From: an uncultured Asticcacaulis sp.
GTDB lineage: Bacteria; Pseudomonadota; Alphaproteobacteria; Caulobacterales; Caulobacteraceae
NCBI GenBank assembly: GCA_936940865.1
Contig: CAKZJB010000082.1
Coordinates: 16,341 to 80,340 of the forward strand
DNA length: 64,000 bases
Direction: 5' to 3'
The notes under the pieces were generated by a model. The model searched no databases. It saw nothing but the letters and a program-made list of their open reading frames with translations, and had not been told where the DNA came from. Position 1 is the first letter of the stretch; each line of letters begins with the position of its first letter. Made by a program: the position numbers and the translations under genes. This document shows positions 1 through 8,462 of this stretch, piece after piece.

Positions 1-478
1 CAAGTTTGGCGATAAATTCGGTCCGTAGCGTCACACCGGTGCGCGCGGGAATATCGTAGAGCATGACGGGCGTATCGCAGGCTTCAGCGATCGTCATGAA
101 ATGCCGGTGCAATCCCTCCTCGGAGGGGCGGACATAGGCCGGTGCGGGTAACAGGTGGCCTGTGACGGGCCATTGCCCGATCTCGCGCCGTTCAGCGATC
201 ATTTTCGCCGTGTTCGAACCTTCAAGAGCCAGGACGATCGGTAGATCACCAGCGGCGGCCGTGAAAACGGTATCAAGGAAACGCGCTTTTTCATAAGCCG
301 AAAGCGCCGGGCCTTCGCCCGTGGTGCCGCAAGCCACCAGACCGTGAACACCACTGCGGCAAAGACCGCGGACAAGGTTAGCGGCAGCGCCATGATCGAT
401 TTCTCCATGACTGAAAGGTGTAACAATCGGAACCCAGATGCCGGGCCGAAAGGGCTTAGAGGCAGGGGCGGCATTCAT
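1..478 (-). CDS. DapA-family (dihydrodipicolinate synthase-like) aldolase, partial
   Basis: The ORF track misses this because it has no stop in the window; I translated it by hand from the ATG at 478 down to base 1, giving 159 codons. The N-terminal half of a DHDPS/NAL-superfamily TIM barrel is clear: a VPIVTPF strand, the pyruvate-binding GTTGEGPALS loop, and a later MLYDIPARTGV segment with the Tyr that normally assists Schiff-base chemistry. The catalytic Lys lies outside the window. The stretch between these motifs departs from housekeeping DapA, so it may be a paralogue acting on another 2-keto acid. It starts 2 bp after the stop of the 95-aa gene upstream and is probably co-transcribed with it. 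Confidence 0.85.
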   Translation of the reverse strand, partial: MNAAPASKPFRPGIWVPIVTPFSHGEIDHGAAANLVRGLCRSGVHGLVACGTTGEGPALSAYEKARFLDTVFTAAAGDLPIVLALEGSNTAKMIAERREIGQWPVTGHLLPAPAYVRPSEEGLHRHFMTIAEACDTPVMLYDIPARTGVTLRTEFIAKL

Positions 479-480
479 GA

Positions 481-768
481 TCAGGCCGCCTGTTGGCAGG
501 GCGCGCCTAACGGCTCCCACTGCAGAGCCCTGACCGCGCCGAACTCGGCGGCCGGCAGGCCGGAGATCAAGGCATGGATCGCCAGGCCGTAGGCGATGGC
601 GGCGACCGTCACCCAAAGGCGGGCTTCGTGATGATCCGGAAGGAGTTCCAGCGCGATGGACTGGATCTTCGCGCCGCACTCGGCACGAAGGAGCGATTGC
701 GCCTGCTGGCTCAGGTCTTCGCTAATGGTGACGGGAAAGCGGACAATACTGGAAGGATCTTCTGACAT
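481..768 (-). CDS. Hypothetical 95-aa protein upstream of the DapA-like gene
   Basis: I do not recognise a family. The 95-aa product is mixed alpha/beta in appearance with no signal peptide or clear membrane span. The ATG has an AGGA-type ribosome site about 10 bases upstream, and the stop lies 2 bp before the DapA-like start, which supports a two-gene operon. The opposite-strand ORFs here are short and lack comparable signals. The gene is supported by position and start context rather than homology. Confidence 0.55.
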   Translation of the reverse strand: MSEDPSSIVRFPVTISEDLSQQAQSLLRAECGAKIQSIALELLPDHHEARLWVTVAAIAYGLAIHALISGLPAAEFGAVRALQWEPLGAPCQQAA

Positions 769-1015
769 TGCAAACCATCCTGAAAGGACGGCATCTTCCT
801 ACCAGGAAGGGCGTATAGCGGGTGTATGAAGTCGTGAAGCGGCCGTATCGTTTTCGTATAGGCTTCCGGACAACGATTTTGAACGGTGCACGGAGAGCGG
901 ATAGGTTTCAGAATTTGGAAATGAGCGCCGTACGATTGATCTGAATCGGTGCAAGTCGGTATAGAGTGGATTGCGCTCTTGAAGGCGATCTCTCCAAGCA
1001 TAATCCGTTGAGGCC

Positions 1016-1984
1016 ATGACTGTAATTGCCGCTTTCCTTTACCGCAATGGCCAGCGTGTCCGTGAAATCGCTATCGACGAAACGGTCGAATGCCCCCAAG
1101 ACAAATCCGAATTCGTATGGATCGGCATAGCCGACCCGACCGAAGCGGAAATGCAGACTCTGAAAGACACCTACGGCCTGCATCCTTTAGCCGTCGAGGA
1201 TGCGCTCAAGGCGAGGCAATTGCCGAAAATCGATATTTACGGCGATCAGCTATTCGTCGTCGCCCGTACAGCCCGTCTCGAGGACGGCAAGATAGCGTAC
1301 GGCCAGACGGCCATGTTCGTCGGACACAGCCATATCATCAGCGTCCGCCTTGGTTCGGCGCGCGGCCATACCGGACTCCGCCGGGAACTGGAGGCCAACC
1401 CCACGCAGTTGAGCCACGGGGTCGACTACGTCCTTCACGCCATTCTCGACTTCATCGTCGATGGGTACCTGCCGATTGTTGAAAACATCGAGGAGGAGGT
1501 GCTGGAGATGGAGCAGCGCACGGTCGATAATTTCCTGGGCCGAAGCGAGATTACGCGTATTTTTGGTCTCAGGCGCGAACTGATCCGCTTCCAACACGTC
1601 CTGGCTCCGATGAGCGAAGTCGCCAATAAACTGGTTCGTGCCGACCTGCCGGGGATCGATGCGGAAGTGCGACCCTATTTCAACGACGTCCTCGATCACG
1701 TGCGGCGCGTGCAGGCCATGGTCGACGACCTGCGCGAAGTGCTGGCCTCGGTGTTTGAGTTCAGCAACCTGCTGGAACAGCAGCGAACGGGCGCCATCAC
1801 CCGCCAGCTGGCGGCCTGGGCTGCCATCCTGGCAGTACCCACGGCGATAGCCGGCATCTATGGCATGAATTTCGAGCATATGCCGGAACTGAAAACGACT
1901 TACGGCTACTTCGTCGTGCTGGCTGTGATCCTCGTGATCTGCGCCCTCCTGTACGTGCGATTTAAGCGCCTGCGCTGGTTGTAG
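1016..1984 (+). CDS. corA: CorA-family Mg2+/Co2+ transport protein
   Basis: This is an inner-membrane divalent cation channel of the CorA/2-TM-GxN family. The 322-aa length is typical. The large N-terminal cytoplasmic domain (about residues 1-255) ends in a long helix. Two C-terminal membrane segments follow, with the signature YGMNFEHMPEL loop between them, containing the GMN selectivity motif. The protein ends in a basic tail (FKRLRWL). The phytase-like gene begins 5 bp after its stop, so the two are probably one transcript. Confidence 0.95.
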   Translation: MTVIAAFLYRNGQRVREIAIDETVECPQDKSEFVWIGIADPTEAEMQTLKDTYGLHPLAVEDALKARQLPKIDIYGDQLFVVARTARLEDGKIAYGQTAMFVGHSHIISVRLGSARGHTGLRRELEANPTQLSHGVDYVLHAILDFIVDGYLPIVENIEEEVLEMEQRTVDNFLGRSEITRIFGLRRELIRFQHVLAPMSEVANKLVRADLPGIDAEVRPYFNDVLDHVRRVQAMVDDLREVLASVFEFSNLLEQQRTGAITRQLAAWAAILAVPTAIAGIYGMNFEHMPELKTTYGYFVVLAVILVICALLYVRFKRLRWL

Positions 1985-1989
1985 GCAGC

Positions 1990-3231
1990 ATGGTCCAAAT
2001 GCCCCGTTCGCAGATATCCGTAACCGAGCTATCGTATTCGGATGAACTGCTGGGCAAGGTCGCTCTGCCCGGTTGCGATTTAACCATCAGCCGCGGCATT
2101 GGTTCAGGCCTGACACGACGCGTGGGCGATCCACCGAACAAATTTTGGGCCATCGGCGACCGCGGCCCAAATTTCAAGCTTCTCTTTGGCATCAAGCATG
2201 GCTTGTCGCTTCCGGATACCCTGGCCGACGTCGAAGGCGCAAAATTTATGCCGGCGCTCGCATTCGGGCCGGCTATAGCGGAACTGAACCTGCAGGATGG
2301 CGTCGTCACCTGTGTGCACAGCCAGGATTTATGCGACAAGGACGGCCAGCCCATTACCGGCCTTCCGCCAGCGAACGGACTGGGTGAAATCGCCGTGAAC
2401 CTGGACGGCACACTGATACCGCCCAACCCGTCGGGCGTGGATAGCGAAGGCATCGCCGCCATGGCTGACGGAACCTTCTGGGTGGCGGACGAATATGGTC
2501 CGTCGCTTTTGCACGTCGCTTCAAACGGGACCGTTCTTGTTCGATGGGTGCCAGCTGGCCTTGGGCGGCTATTCGACGGTGCGGGATATCCAATCAAAGA
2601 GTCTCTACCCGCGATCGCCGCGTCCAGGCAGTTCAACAGAGGATTTGAAACCGTAGCGCTCTCGGCTGACGAGAAGTGGCTATATGTCGCGTTTCAAAGC
2701 CCACTGGCCCATCCGGACGAAGCCACGCATCGTCAGGGCCGCCACGTCCGTATCTGGAAGATGGACGCGCTAACCGGCGAGATAACGGCTCAATTTCTTT
2801 ATCCGTTGGACGGGGCCGACAGCTTTCGGCGCGACAATGCGCTCGGCGCATTTCATGGTTCTGACATCAAGGTGAGTGAACTTGTCCTGCTTGAGCCGGA
2901 GCGTCTCCTGATCCTTGAACGGGGCTCGGCGACCAGCAAGCTCTACACGGTTACGCTGAATGCGGAATGTGCCGTCGACGAATGTCACATGAAAAGCGAA
3001 ACGCGGCCGACGCTGGAAGAATTGAGTGCCGCCGGACAGGTCGGAATCTCTGTTCCGCAACTCCGCAAAACCCTCTTGTTGAACTCAGACGATTTTCCCG
3101 AGATCGGCGCCGACCTCGAGGGCATTGTCGCGCTCACGCCCCGCACGCTTCTCCTTGTCAACGACAATGACTTCGGCGTTGAAGGCGCCAGCACACGCTT
3201 CTGGCGCGTGGATTTTGCGGCCGACCTATGA
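1990..3231 (+). CDS. Esterase-like/phytase-like domain protein
   Basis: The 413-aa protein resembles the 'esterase-like activity of phytase family' (Phytase-like, a beta-propeller fold). Visible hallmarks are FWAIGDRGPN near residue 55, the DSEGIAAMADGTFWVADEYGPSL block near 150, and DLEGIVALTPRTLLLVNDNDFG near the C-terminus. Members usually carry a Sec signal, but none is visible here, so it may be cytoplasmic or its start misjudged. ATG codons at 1990 and 1999 are both possible. It sits 5 bp behind corA, which may link it to phosphate or cation release, but the substrate cannot be read from sequence. Confidence 0.8.
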   Translation: MVQMPRSQISVTELSYSDELLGKVALPGCDLTISRGIGSGLTRRVGDPPNKFWAIGDRGPNFKLLFGIKHGLSLPDTLADVEGAKFMPALAFGPAIAELNLQDGVVTCVHSQDLCDKDGQPITGLPPANGLGEIAVNLDGTLIPPNPSGVDSEGIAAMADGTFWVADEYGPSLLHVASNGTVLVRWVPAGLGRLFDGAGYPIKESLPAIAASRQFNRGFETVALSADEKWLYVAFQSPLAHPDEATHRQGRHVRIWKMDALTGEITAQFLYPLDGADSFRRDNALGAFHGSDIKVSELVLLEPERLLILERGSATSKLYTVTLNAECAVDECHMKSETRPTLEELSAAGQVGISVPQLRKTLLLNSDDFPEIGADLEGIVALTPRTLLLVNDNDFGVEGASTRFWRVDFAADL

Positions 3232-3789
3232 TCCGCTGGCAGGATCGCCGCCCAGCATTGTTTCGCCTGAACCGTCATATTCCAATTCGGGGCTTCACTA
3301 CGGCGTAACTGCAAATCGGCAAGTCAAGCCGATTTCTCGCGTATATACAAAGGTATAGATGAGGGGGTTCATTCTTGACAGGCGTGTCGAGCGACCTCTA
3401 AGGGCGTTTGTCGGCGAGGTTTCTGAAGGTCAACCGACGTTTTCCGGGAAGCAAATCCCAAGTCCGACATGGTCACGGACAAGCAGGTGATCTCTAGTGG
3501 CTGGCCCAAGGGCATTGAGCGTTGGCACATTATTCGAGATCATGGACACGCCTCCGCGAGAGACTGGAGATGTCGGTATCCGGCAGCCTCCTTGGAGGTG
3601 CGAGGTTGGCGCTCCAGGTGGCCATCACGTTGTTCAATCTCCGGCTCCTTACGCCCAGGGGGGCGCGCTGCATTATTGGGCTGGCATTGAAGCTCAACAA
3701 AGTGTCGTCCCGCCTTGCGCTTCAACAAATCCGCCGCGTCGCCAGACGCATCCGGCGAGACTGAGCTTCGTCAAAGTGCTGGAAATGCC
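3232..3789 (+). other. 558-bp intergenic stretch/possible mgtC leader
   Basis: No convincing gene is present. The track shows three overlapping plus-strand ORFs (3469-3690, 3497-3811, 3522-3764). None has a good ribosome site, a recognisable domain or codon use like its neighbours. Base composition is mixed and several short self-complementary segments occur. Because the next gene is mgtC-like, and mgtC genes often have long regulated leaders, this may be a 5' untranslated leader or a decayed gene. I could not match it to a known riboswitch consensus by eye. Confidence 0.3.
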
Positions 3790-4515
3790 ATGGCCCCTGC
3801 AAATTCCCTGATTGACTTCGAGTCTCCGGCCTTTCTGAAAACCCTGTTGGTTCTCACGATAGCCTTCGTCTGCGGCGGCCTGATCGGCGTGGAGCGACAG
3901 ATCCGGCAGCGAAACGCGGGTCTCAGGACCATGGTCCTTGTCTCGGTGGGGGCGGCCGCGTTCGTCCACCTTGGCGAGCGGTTGCTCGGCGGCGAGGGCC
4001 AGGTGCGCATCATCGCCTATGTCGTATCGGGAATTGGTTTTCTTGGCGCTGGCGTCATCATGAAGGAGGGCGCCCAGGTGCGCGGCCTCAACACCGCCGC
4101 GACGCTCTGGACCTCCGCGGCCGTCGGGGCCTTCGCCGGTAGCGGCCTGTTTGCAGAGGCCGCTGCCGTCACCCTGTTCATTCTCGCCGGCAACACACTC
4201 CTGCGGCCGCTCGTGAACTACATAAACCGGCGCCCGGTTGATGCCGCGACGACGGAGGCGACCTATCGTGTGCATGTCGTTTGCGCGGCGGAGCACATTA
4301 CCGAAGCCCGCGACCTGCTGGACGCGGAATTGGAGAGGGCGAAATATCCGATCCGCGAGATCGAGGTTCTGTCGGAAGGCGAAGACACCACGGAATTGGC
4401 GGCGGTCCTTATTCCAACAACCGCCGAAGCGTCGGAACTCGACGCCGTATGCGCGGCGCTTGTCGCGTCGGACGCCGTCGAAAGCGCGACCTGGACGGTG
4501 AGTACGACGCTCTGA
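3790..4515 (+). CDS. MgtC/SapB-family membrane protein
   Basis: This MgtC/SapB-family protein has a hydrophobic N-terminal half (about residues 15-140) with the family signature GGLIGVERQIRQRNAGLRT, followed by LVSVGAAAFV and the GIGFLGAGVIMKEG loop. A soluble C-terminal ACT-like domain (about 155-241) follows. The track start at 3715 adds 25 atypical residues. I chose the ATG at 3790, which has GGAA just upstream and places the first membrane helix as usual. MgtC proteins are linked to growth in low Mg2+ and to modulation of the F-ATPase; corA lies nearby. Confidence 0.88.
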   Translation: MAPANSLIDFESPAFLKTLLVLTIAFVCGGLIGVERQIRQRNAGLRTMVLVSVGAAAFVHLGERLLGGEGQVRIIAYVVSGIGFLGAGVIMKEGAQVRGLNTAATLWTSAAVGAFAGSGLFAEAAAVTLFILAGNTLLRPLVNYINRRPVDAATTEATYRVHVVCAAEHITEARDLLDAELERAKYPIREIEVLSEGEDTTELAAVLIPTTAEASELDAVCAALVASDAVESATWTVSTTL

Positions 4516-4520
4516 CCCTG

Positions 4521-5156
4521 TCAGGTCCGACGAAGGGTTTCCATCATCCTCACCAGGTCGGCAAAGCTGTCCGCCTGCATCTTTTTCATGATCTGGCCGC
4601 GGCGGACCTTTACGGTGATCTCGCTGATACCGAGTTCGCCGGCGACCTGCTTGTTCAACAGGCCGCTTACCAGGCCCGTAAGAATCTCCTTCTCGCGCGC
4701 GTCCAGGCTGGCATAGCGCTCCCGCAAGGCGGCGATGGTTGAGGCTTCGCGGCGATCTGAGCTGTCTTTTGCCAGGCCGGCGCGGACAGCATCGAGAAGA
4801 TCCTGATCGCCGAAGGGCTTGATCAGGAACTCGATGGCGCCGGCTTTCATGGCCCGGACGGAGGTCTGAACATCGCCATGCGCCGTGATGAAGATGGTCG
4901 GCAGGGTCAGATCAAGGGCGATCAACTGGCGCTGCAGGTCCAGCCCTGTCATGCCCGGCATCCGGACATCGAGTACCAGGCAGGACGGGACATCCGGGCG
5001 GGTCGATTGCAGGAAATCCTGGGCGGAGGAAAAAAGCCGGGCCTCCAGCCCGGCCGCCCCGAGAAGATCGGCAAGTGCCTCGCCGACAGACGCGTCATCG
5101 TCGACGATATATACGATGCCGGCGTCCTGTACGACCTCCGATGGATTCGAGTTCAT
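4521..5156 (-). CDS. FixJ-family two-component response regulator
   Basis: The 211-aa protein has an N-terminal receiver domain (YIVDDD acidic cluster, phosphoacceptor Asp about 63 in VLDVRMPGM, conserved ITAHGD and KPF Lys) and a C-terminal LuxR/FixJ helix-turn-helix (LDAREKEILTGLVSGLLNKQVAGELGIS...). The longer track start at 5198 is rejected because the ATG at 5156 forms an ATGA overlap with the kinase stop, which implies translational coupling. It is a DNA-binding transcription factor controlled by that kinase. The target genes cannot be deduced. Confidence 0.92.
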   Translation of the reverse strand: MNSNPSEVVQDAGIVYIVDDDASVGEALADLLGAAGLEARLFSSAQDFLQSTRPDVPSCLVLDVRMPGMTGLDLQRQLIALDLTLPTIFITAHGDVQTSVRAMKAGAIEFLIKPFGDQDLLDAVRAGLAKDSSDRREASTIAALRERYASLDAREKEILTGLVSGLLNKQVAGELGISEITVKVRRGQIMKKMQADSFADLVRMMETLRRT

Positions 5157-6223
5157 GCTGCTGACGAGTCCTTCGTGGGAAGGCTGAAATAGAAACACGC
5201 GCCGCGAGGATCGTTCGGGTGGGCCCAGATCTGCCCGCCATGGGCTTCGACGATCGATCGGGTGATGGTCAAGCCCATGCCTATGCCAGCCGCCTTGGTG
5301 GTGAAGAACGGATCGAACATCTGGTCCAGCATCTCGGGCCGGACGCCTGAACCATTGTCTTTGACGGAAACGACAATCTCATCGTGAGTGCCGGCACGTG
5401 CTCGAATCTCGACGTTCCGCCTCTGGGCTGACTCCGTCTTCAGGGCCTCGGTCGCATTGAGAATGAGATTGCTGAGAACCTGCTGAAGCTGCACCCTGTC
5501 CGCCATCACGTCCGGGAGATTGGCATCGATGTCGATGTCCACCTCGACGGCGTTGCGCCTTAGGTCTGCCTGGGCCAGGTCCAGGGTGTCCGCGACGACG
5601 TCTTGCAGGTTGACGCGTTCCTTTATCGAAACACCGCCCCTGGCCAGCGTCCGGACGCGTGCTATGACGTCGCTGGCGCGCTTGGCATCGGCAACGATCC
5701 GATCGAGGTTTCGCCTGACCTTGTCGAGATCGGCTGGCTCCTGTTCCAGCCAGCGCAATCCGGCGTGACCGCTTGTCACAATGGCCGTGAGCGGCTGGTT
5801 GATCTCATGGGCGATGGAGGTAGTCAGCGCGCCAAGACTGGTTATGCGGGCGATGCGCGTCAATTGTACCCTGGCATTATTCGCTGCGGCCTCGGCGACT
5901 AATATTCTTATGGCAAGAAACGTTGTGATCCCGATAGCCGCTATGCTGATCCCCGCATTGATCAGGCCGACATTCCAGTTGCCTCTCGGCGTCATGGCAA
6001 GGCTGAGTAGTGTAAGTCCGACACACAAGCCGGCCATGATTATGACGCCGCGGGTGGACAAGAGGCCGACGGCCAGCAGAATGGCCACCAGGTAAAACAC
6101 GGCGCCGGCAATTTCATAGTTCGTGACGGTATCGAATACGAAAATGCACGGTACGAGTACCCAGGCCAATCCAAGGCGAAAGCGCCTCGCGGACCGCCCG
6201 CCCAGCCTTGTGATCCTGTCCAT
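5153..6223 (-). CDS. Membrane sensor histidine kinase
   Basis: The 356-aa kinase starts with about four hydrophobic segments (residues 15-110) with almost no extracytoplasmic domain, so it probably senses within the membrane or cytoplasm. HisKA carries the phosphoacceptor His in [13 protein letters not shown] (about residue 139), a FixL/NtrB-type motif. HATPase boxes follow: [10 protein letters not shown] (N), DNGSGV (G1), GIGMGLTI (G2). The start at 6223 is preferred over 6253 because GAGG lies 9 bases before it. No PAS or heme domain is present, so this is not a canonical oxygen-sensing FixL. It is coupled to the downstream FixJ-type regulator. Confidence 0.92.
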   Translation of the reverse strand: MDRITRLGGRSARRFRLGLAWVLVPCIFVFDTVTNYEIAGAVFYLVAILLAVGLLSTRGVIIMAGLCVGLTLLSLAMTPRGNWNVGLINAGISIAAIGITTFLAIRILVAEAAANNARVQLTRIARITSLGALTTSIAHEINQPLTAIVTSGHAGLRWLEQEPADLDKVRRNLDRIVADAKRASDVIARVRTLARGGVSIKERVNLQDVVADTLDLAQADLRRNAVEVDIDIDANLPDVMADRVQLQQVLSNLILNATEALKTESAQRRNVEIRARAGTHDEIVVSVKDNGSGVRPEMLDQMFDPFFTTKAAGIGMGLTITRSIVEAHGGQIWAHPNDPRGACFYFSLPTKDSSAA

Positions 6224-6461
6224 TTGAATAAACCTCGGTGGATTTCGAGGCACGCAAAGTCGGCGCCAGCTACGAGTTCCAATAGGCGTTGAGGACCATA
6301 GCGTCCAGCGCTTCGAGGCTCTGCACTGGTAATTGCACCCGGCCTCAGGGATCAGCCCCCGCTTTCAAAAGGCGCGATATGGCCGCCAAGCTCGTCTTTT
6401 AGAGATTCGATCTAAACGCAGTAGAACAACCGCACCAATCTATCACCATAATTTGCGGATT

Positions 6462-7058
6462 TTAATTTTCTTTCCCGCCACCCGTCAAATTAAGCTTCCT
6501 GTATACAATCCCGCTATTCCCGTCCGCCGAGACAATACCGAAAACATATACAGGACCAGAAGCCAGATATTTCACCAAGGTTTCCGGGCTATTATCAGGC
6601 AACGAAACCATCCGGCTCCCGTCCATTTGGTAAACCCATTCCACATCTTCCGAAGTGTCTTTTAAAGGCGGAACTCGGAAGTATTTCTTTGCAGAATTTG
6701 TTGCGGGCAAAAGATCCGAAGCCTCGGCAAGCAATTCACAGCCGGTCATCGCCATCTGACCGCTTGAAGTCTTATTGGTTTTTTGGCGAGTAACAAGCGT
6801 TATGGTCTTTTTATCGAAATCCTTAACGAAAAAGTCGCCCGTAGGATGCATGTCCATTTCCGATAACATATCCAGGACGTCATTCGAAAACTTACCTGTC
6901 CAGCCGTCAGCTTTAGCAGAAGCATTAATCTGATCTAGGCTTCCACCACTATCCAGACATATTTTCTTTGCTTCCCGAAACAGGTTTTCTTGTGCCACGC
7001 ATGAACAGGCGCCCACCCACCCAACGGCGATAACAGTGAAAAATAAGTTTCTTGTCAC
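6462..7058 (-). CDS. Secreted or lipid-anchored hypothetical protein
   Basis: The 198-aa product begins with a GTG start behind a strong AAGGGGG ribosome site. It has a short signal sequence with several Cys (VGACSCVAQ), so it is exported and possibly lipidated. The mature part is soluble with no family I recognise. Composition is clearly lower in GC than the surrounding genes. It lies immediately downstream of the broken lysozyme gene on the same strand. A periplasmic protein behind a lysozyme-like gene could be its inhibitor or immunity factor, but this rests on position alone. Confidence 0.65.
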   Translation of the reverse strand: MTRNLFFTVIAVGWVGACSCVAQENLFREAKKICLDSGGSLDQINASAKADGWTGKFSNDVLDMLSEMDMHPTGDFFVKDFDKKTITLVTRQKTNKTSSGQMAMTGCELLAEASDLLPATNSAKKYFRVPPLKDTSEDVEWVYQMDGSRMVSLPDNSPETLVKYLASGPVYVFGIVSADGNSGIVYRKLNLTGGGKEN

Positions 7059-7104
7059 AAATTCCCCCTTAAGTACGATCCAAAAACCAGGCCATGATCA
7101 CAAA

Positions 7105-7660
7105 TTACACTGGCTTTTTCCAGTGATACATCACACCGGATGGCGGCTTGGCGGCCGGGACATATCTGTGACTCGGATTGGGAGAAGAATCCACATAAGT
7201 TGTTATTATGGCTCCGAGGTCCCCAGCCTGACCTGTATCCGGAAAAATCAAGGTGGGCCTTCAACCAGTTGTCGTAAAATTGCCGCAGCTTTTCATACGG
7301 CACGACCTTCTGAGTACCGTACCGCGCCCCCCATTTTCCAATATGTAGCTTCGGAAACGAAGCCCAGTCTCTCGAACGGTCGACTGCGGCGGTGAAGTCA
7401 CCGCTGCGCAATGCGTCGATTACGCGAGATTCGGCCATCATATGGGCGGCTATCAAATCCTGGGTGTCGGGGGAAAAGTCCGTAAGTCCAAGCGCCTTAC
7501 TATGTCCGGGATAACTATAGCCGGTTATCTGATAGCGGCCATTTGCGGTCTGGGGCGTGCCCTTATATTTCACCCCGCTCGACGGGGAAACTTTGAGAAA
7601 CGGCGTTTTGGATCTCGTCTTTGCGAAGTGTCGTCCAAGCGCTTCGGAACGGACGCCCAA
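7105..7660 (-). pseudogene. Lambda-R-like (GH104-type) lysozyme, apparently frameshifted
   Basis: The track ORF (7055-7660, TTG start) contains the core of a lambda endolysin-type muramidase: NGRYQITG, LGLTDFSPDTQD and a WASFP segment. The region carrying the catalytic Glu of this family is absent from the ORF, so the N-terminus is missing or out of frame. Removing one T from the T5 run at 7243-7247 (minus-strand sense) joins the core to a proline-rich tail ending VMYHWKKPV and a stop at 7105. That reads far more naturally than the track's last 60 residues. It looks like a decayed or mis-sequenced peptidoglycan hydrolase gene. The lipoprotein gene lies upstream and the 198-aa secreted gene downstream. 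Confidence 0.55.
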
Positions 7661-7709
7661 CGTCCCGACCAGTTCACAGCGTCAGCAAAATCGCGAAAAT
7701 TTGGGTCAT

Positions 7710-8141
7710 TTACTGTCGTCTGAAAACCACGCGTGGCCCGCCTTCCTCACCTTTCCAGAGAAACAGTTCTGGCCGATTGTCTTCGACGTCAAAATACACC
7801 TGAGTTTCTAAGCCTTGCGGAAACCCTCCGAATGGTCGGAGGTCCATCGTAATGTCACGCCGCGCCGCCACCCCCTTCTTTTGTCCGATCGAAATTCGAC
7901 CATTAGCATTGACGCGAACATTCGGCTCATCGTCAACAAGCAGCAGGGGCAGCGGAACATCGACAATGGCGATTTCGTTGCCGTGGATCGCCATACGGCT
8001 TCCATCGGCGGTCACCCATACGCCATCGAGTTGAGCCTGTGAAAGGTCCGGCGCGCCACAACTAACCAATCCCAGAAGCAACCCGCCCAAAAAAAGGCTT
8101 TGGAGGCAGAAACGTAACGCCACACTCATCGACATTTTCAC
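7710..8141 (-). CDS. Putative lipoprotein, unknown function
   Basis: The 143-aa protein has an N-terminal hydrophobic segment ending in a lipobox (LGLVSC), so it is probably an anchored envelope lipoprotein. The mature domain has an alternating pattern consistent with a small beta-rich fold (LDGVWVTADGSRMAIHGNEIAIVDV). I do not recognise the family. It is the first gene of a low-GC minus-strand set that continues into the lysozyme remnant and a secreted protein. Its TAA stop overlaps an ATG that opens only an 11-codon frame. Confidence 0.7.
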   Translation of the reverse strand: MKMSMSVALRFCLQSLFLGGLLLGLVSCGAPDLSQAQLDGVWVTADGSRMAIHGNEIAIVDVPLPLLLVDDEPNVRVNANGRISIGQKKGVAARRDITMDLRPFGGFPQGLETQVYFDVEDNRPELFLWKGEEGGPRVVFRRQ

Positions 8142-8462
8142 TTGCGCGTCCTTTTTAAATTGACCTTTTCCTCCCAGTCGAAACTTTGCGTCGTCGGAGA
8201 CAAAGGGCCGGTTTTGAAACTATCATTTAACATCGGCTCGACATGATTTCTCCACCATGGCCTATAACCCAATATCGATCGTTCGGGGGACTGCCGCCAG
8301 CATCAATGGACGGCGAGATTGAAGACTTTGGCGGGACAGGGACGACGGGCATGGGAAAACTCCGGGTTTTCCGCCACTGGTCTCCAGGCCGCCTCAGTTC
8401 CGCACACCACCCGCAAACGGCGATTAAGGTTGAACATTTCCGCAACGGCCTATAGATGAGCC
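8142..8462. other. Intergenic region between divergent lipoprotein and cimA genes
   Basis: This 321-bp gap must hold promoters for the minus-strand lipoprotein operon and for cimA. The plus-strand ORF 8243-8455 has no ribosome site or recognisable domain and I do not accept it as a gene. No repeat or clear operator was seen. Confidence 0.4.

Noticed and set aside
3522-3764. 80-aa ORF in the mgtC upstream gap
   Set aside because: TTG start, no ribosome site and no recognisable family; kept only as part of the unassigned stretch.
7561-7710. Alternative frame upstream of the lysozyme core as its true N-terminus
   Set aside because: One frame reads plausibly (FRDFADAVNWSG) but ends in a stop before the core and does not show the expected Glu motif, so I could not join it with confidence.
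8243-8455. 70-aa ORF before cimA
   Set aside because: No start signal or domain and atypical composition for a real gene.
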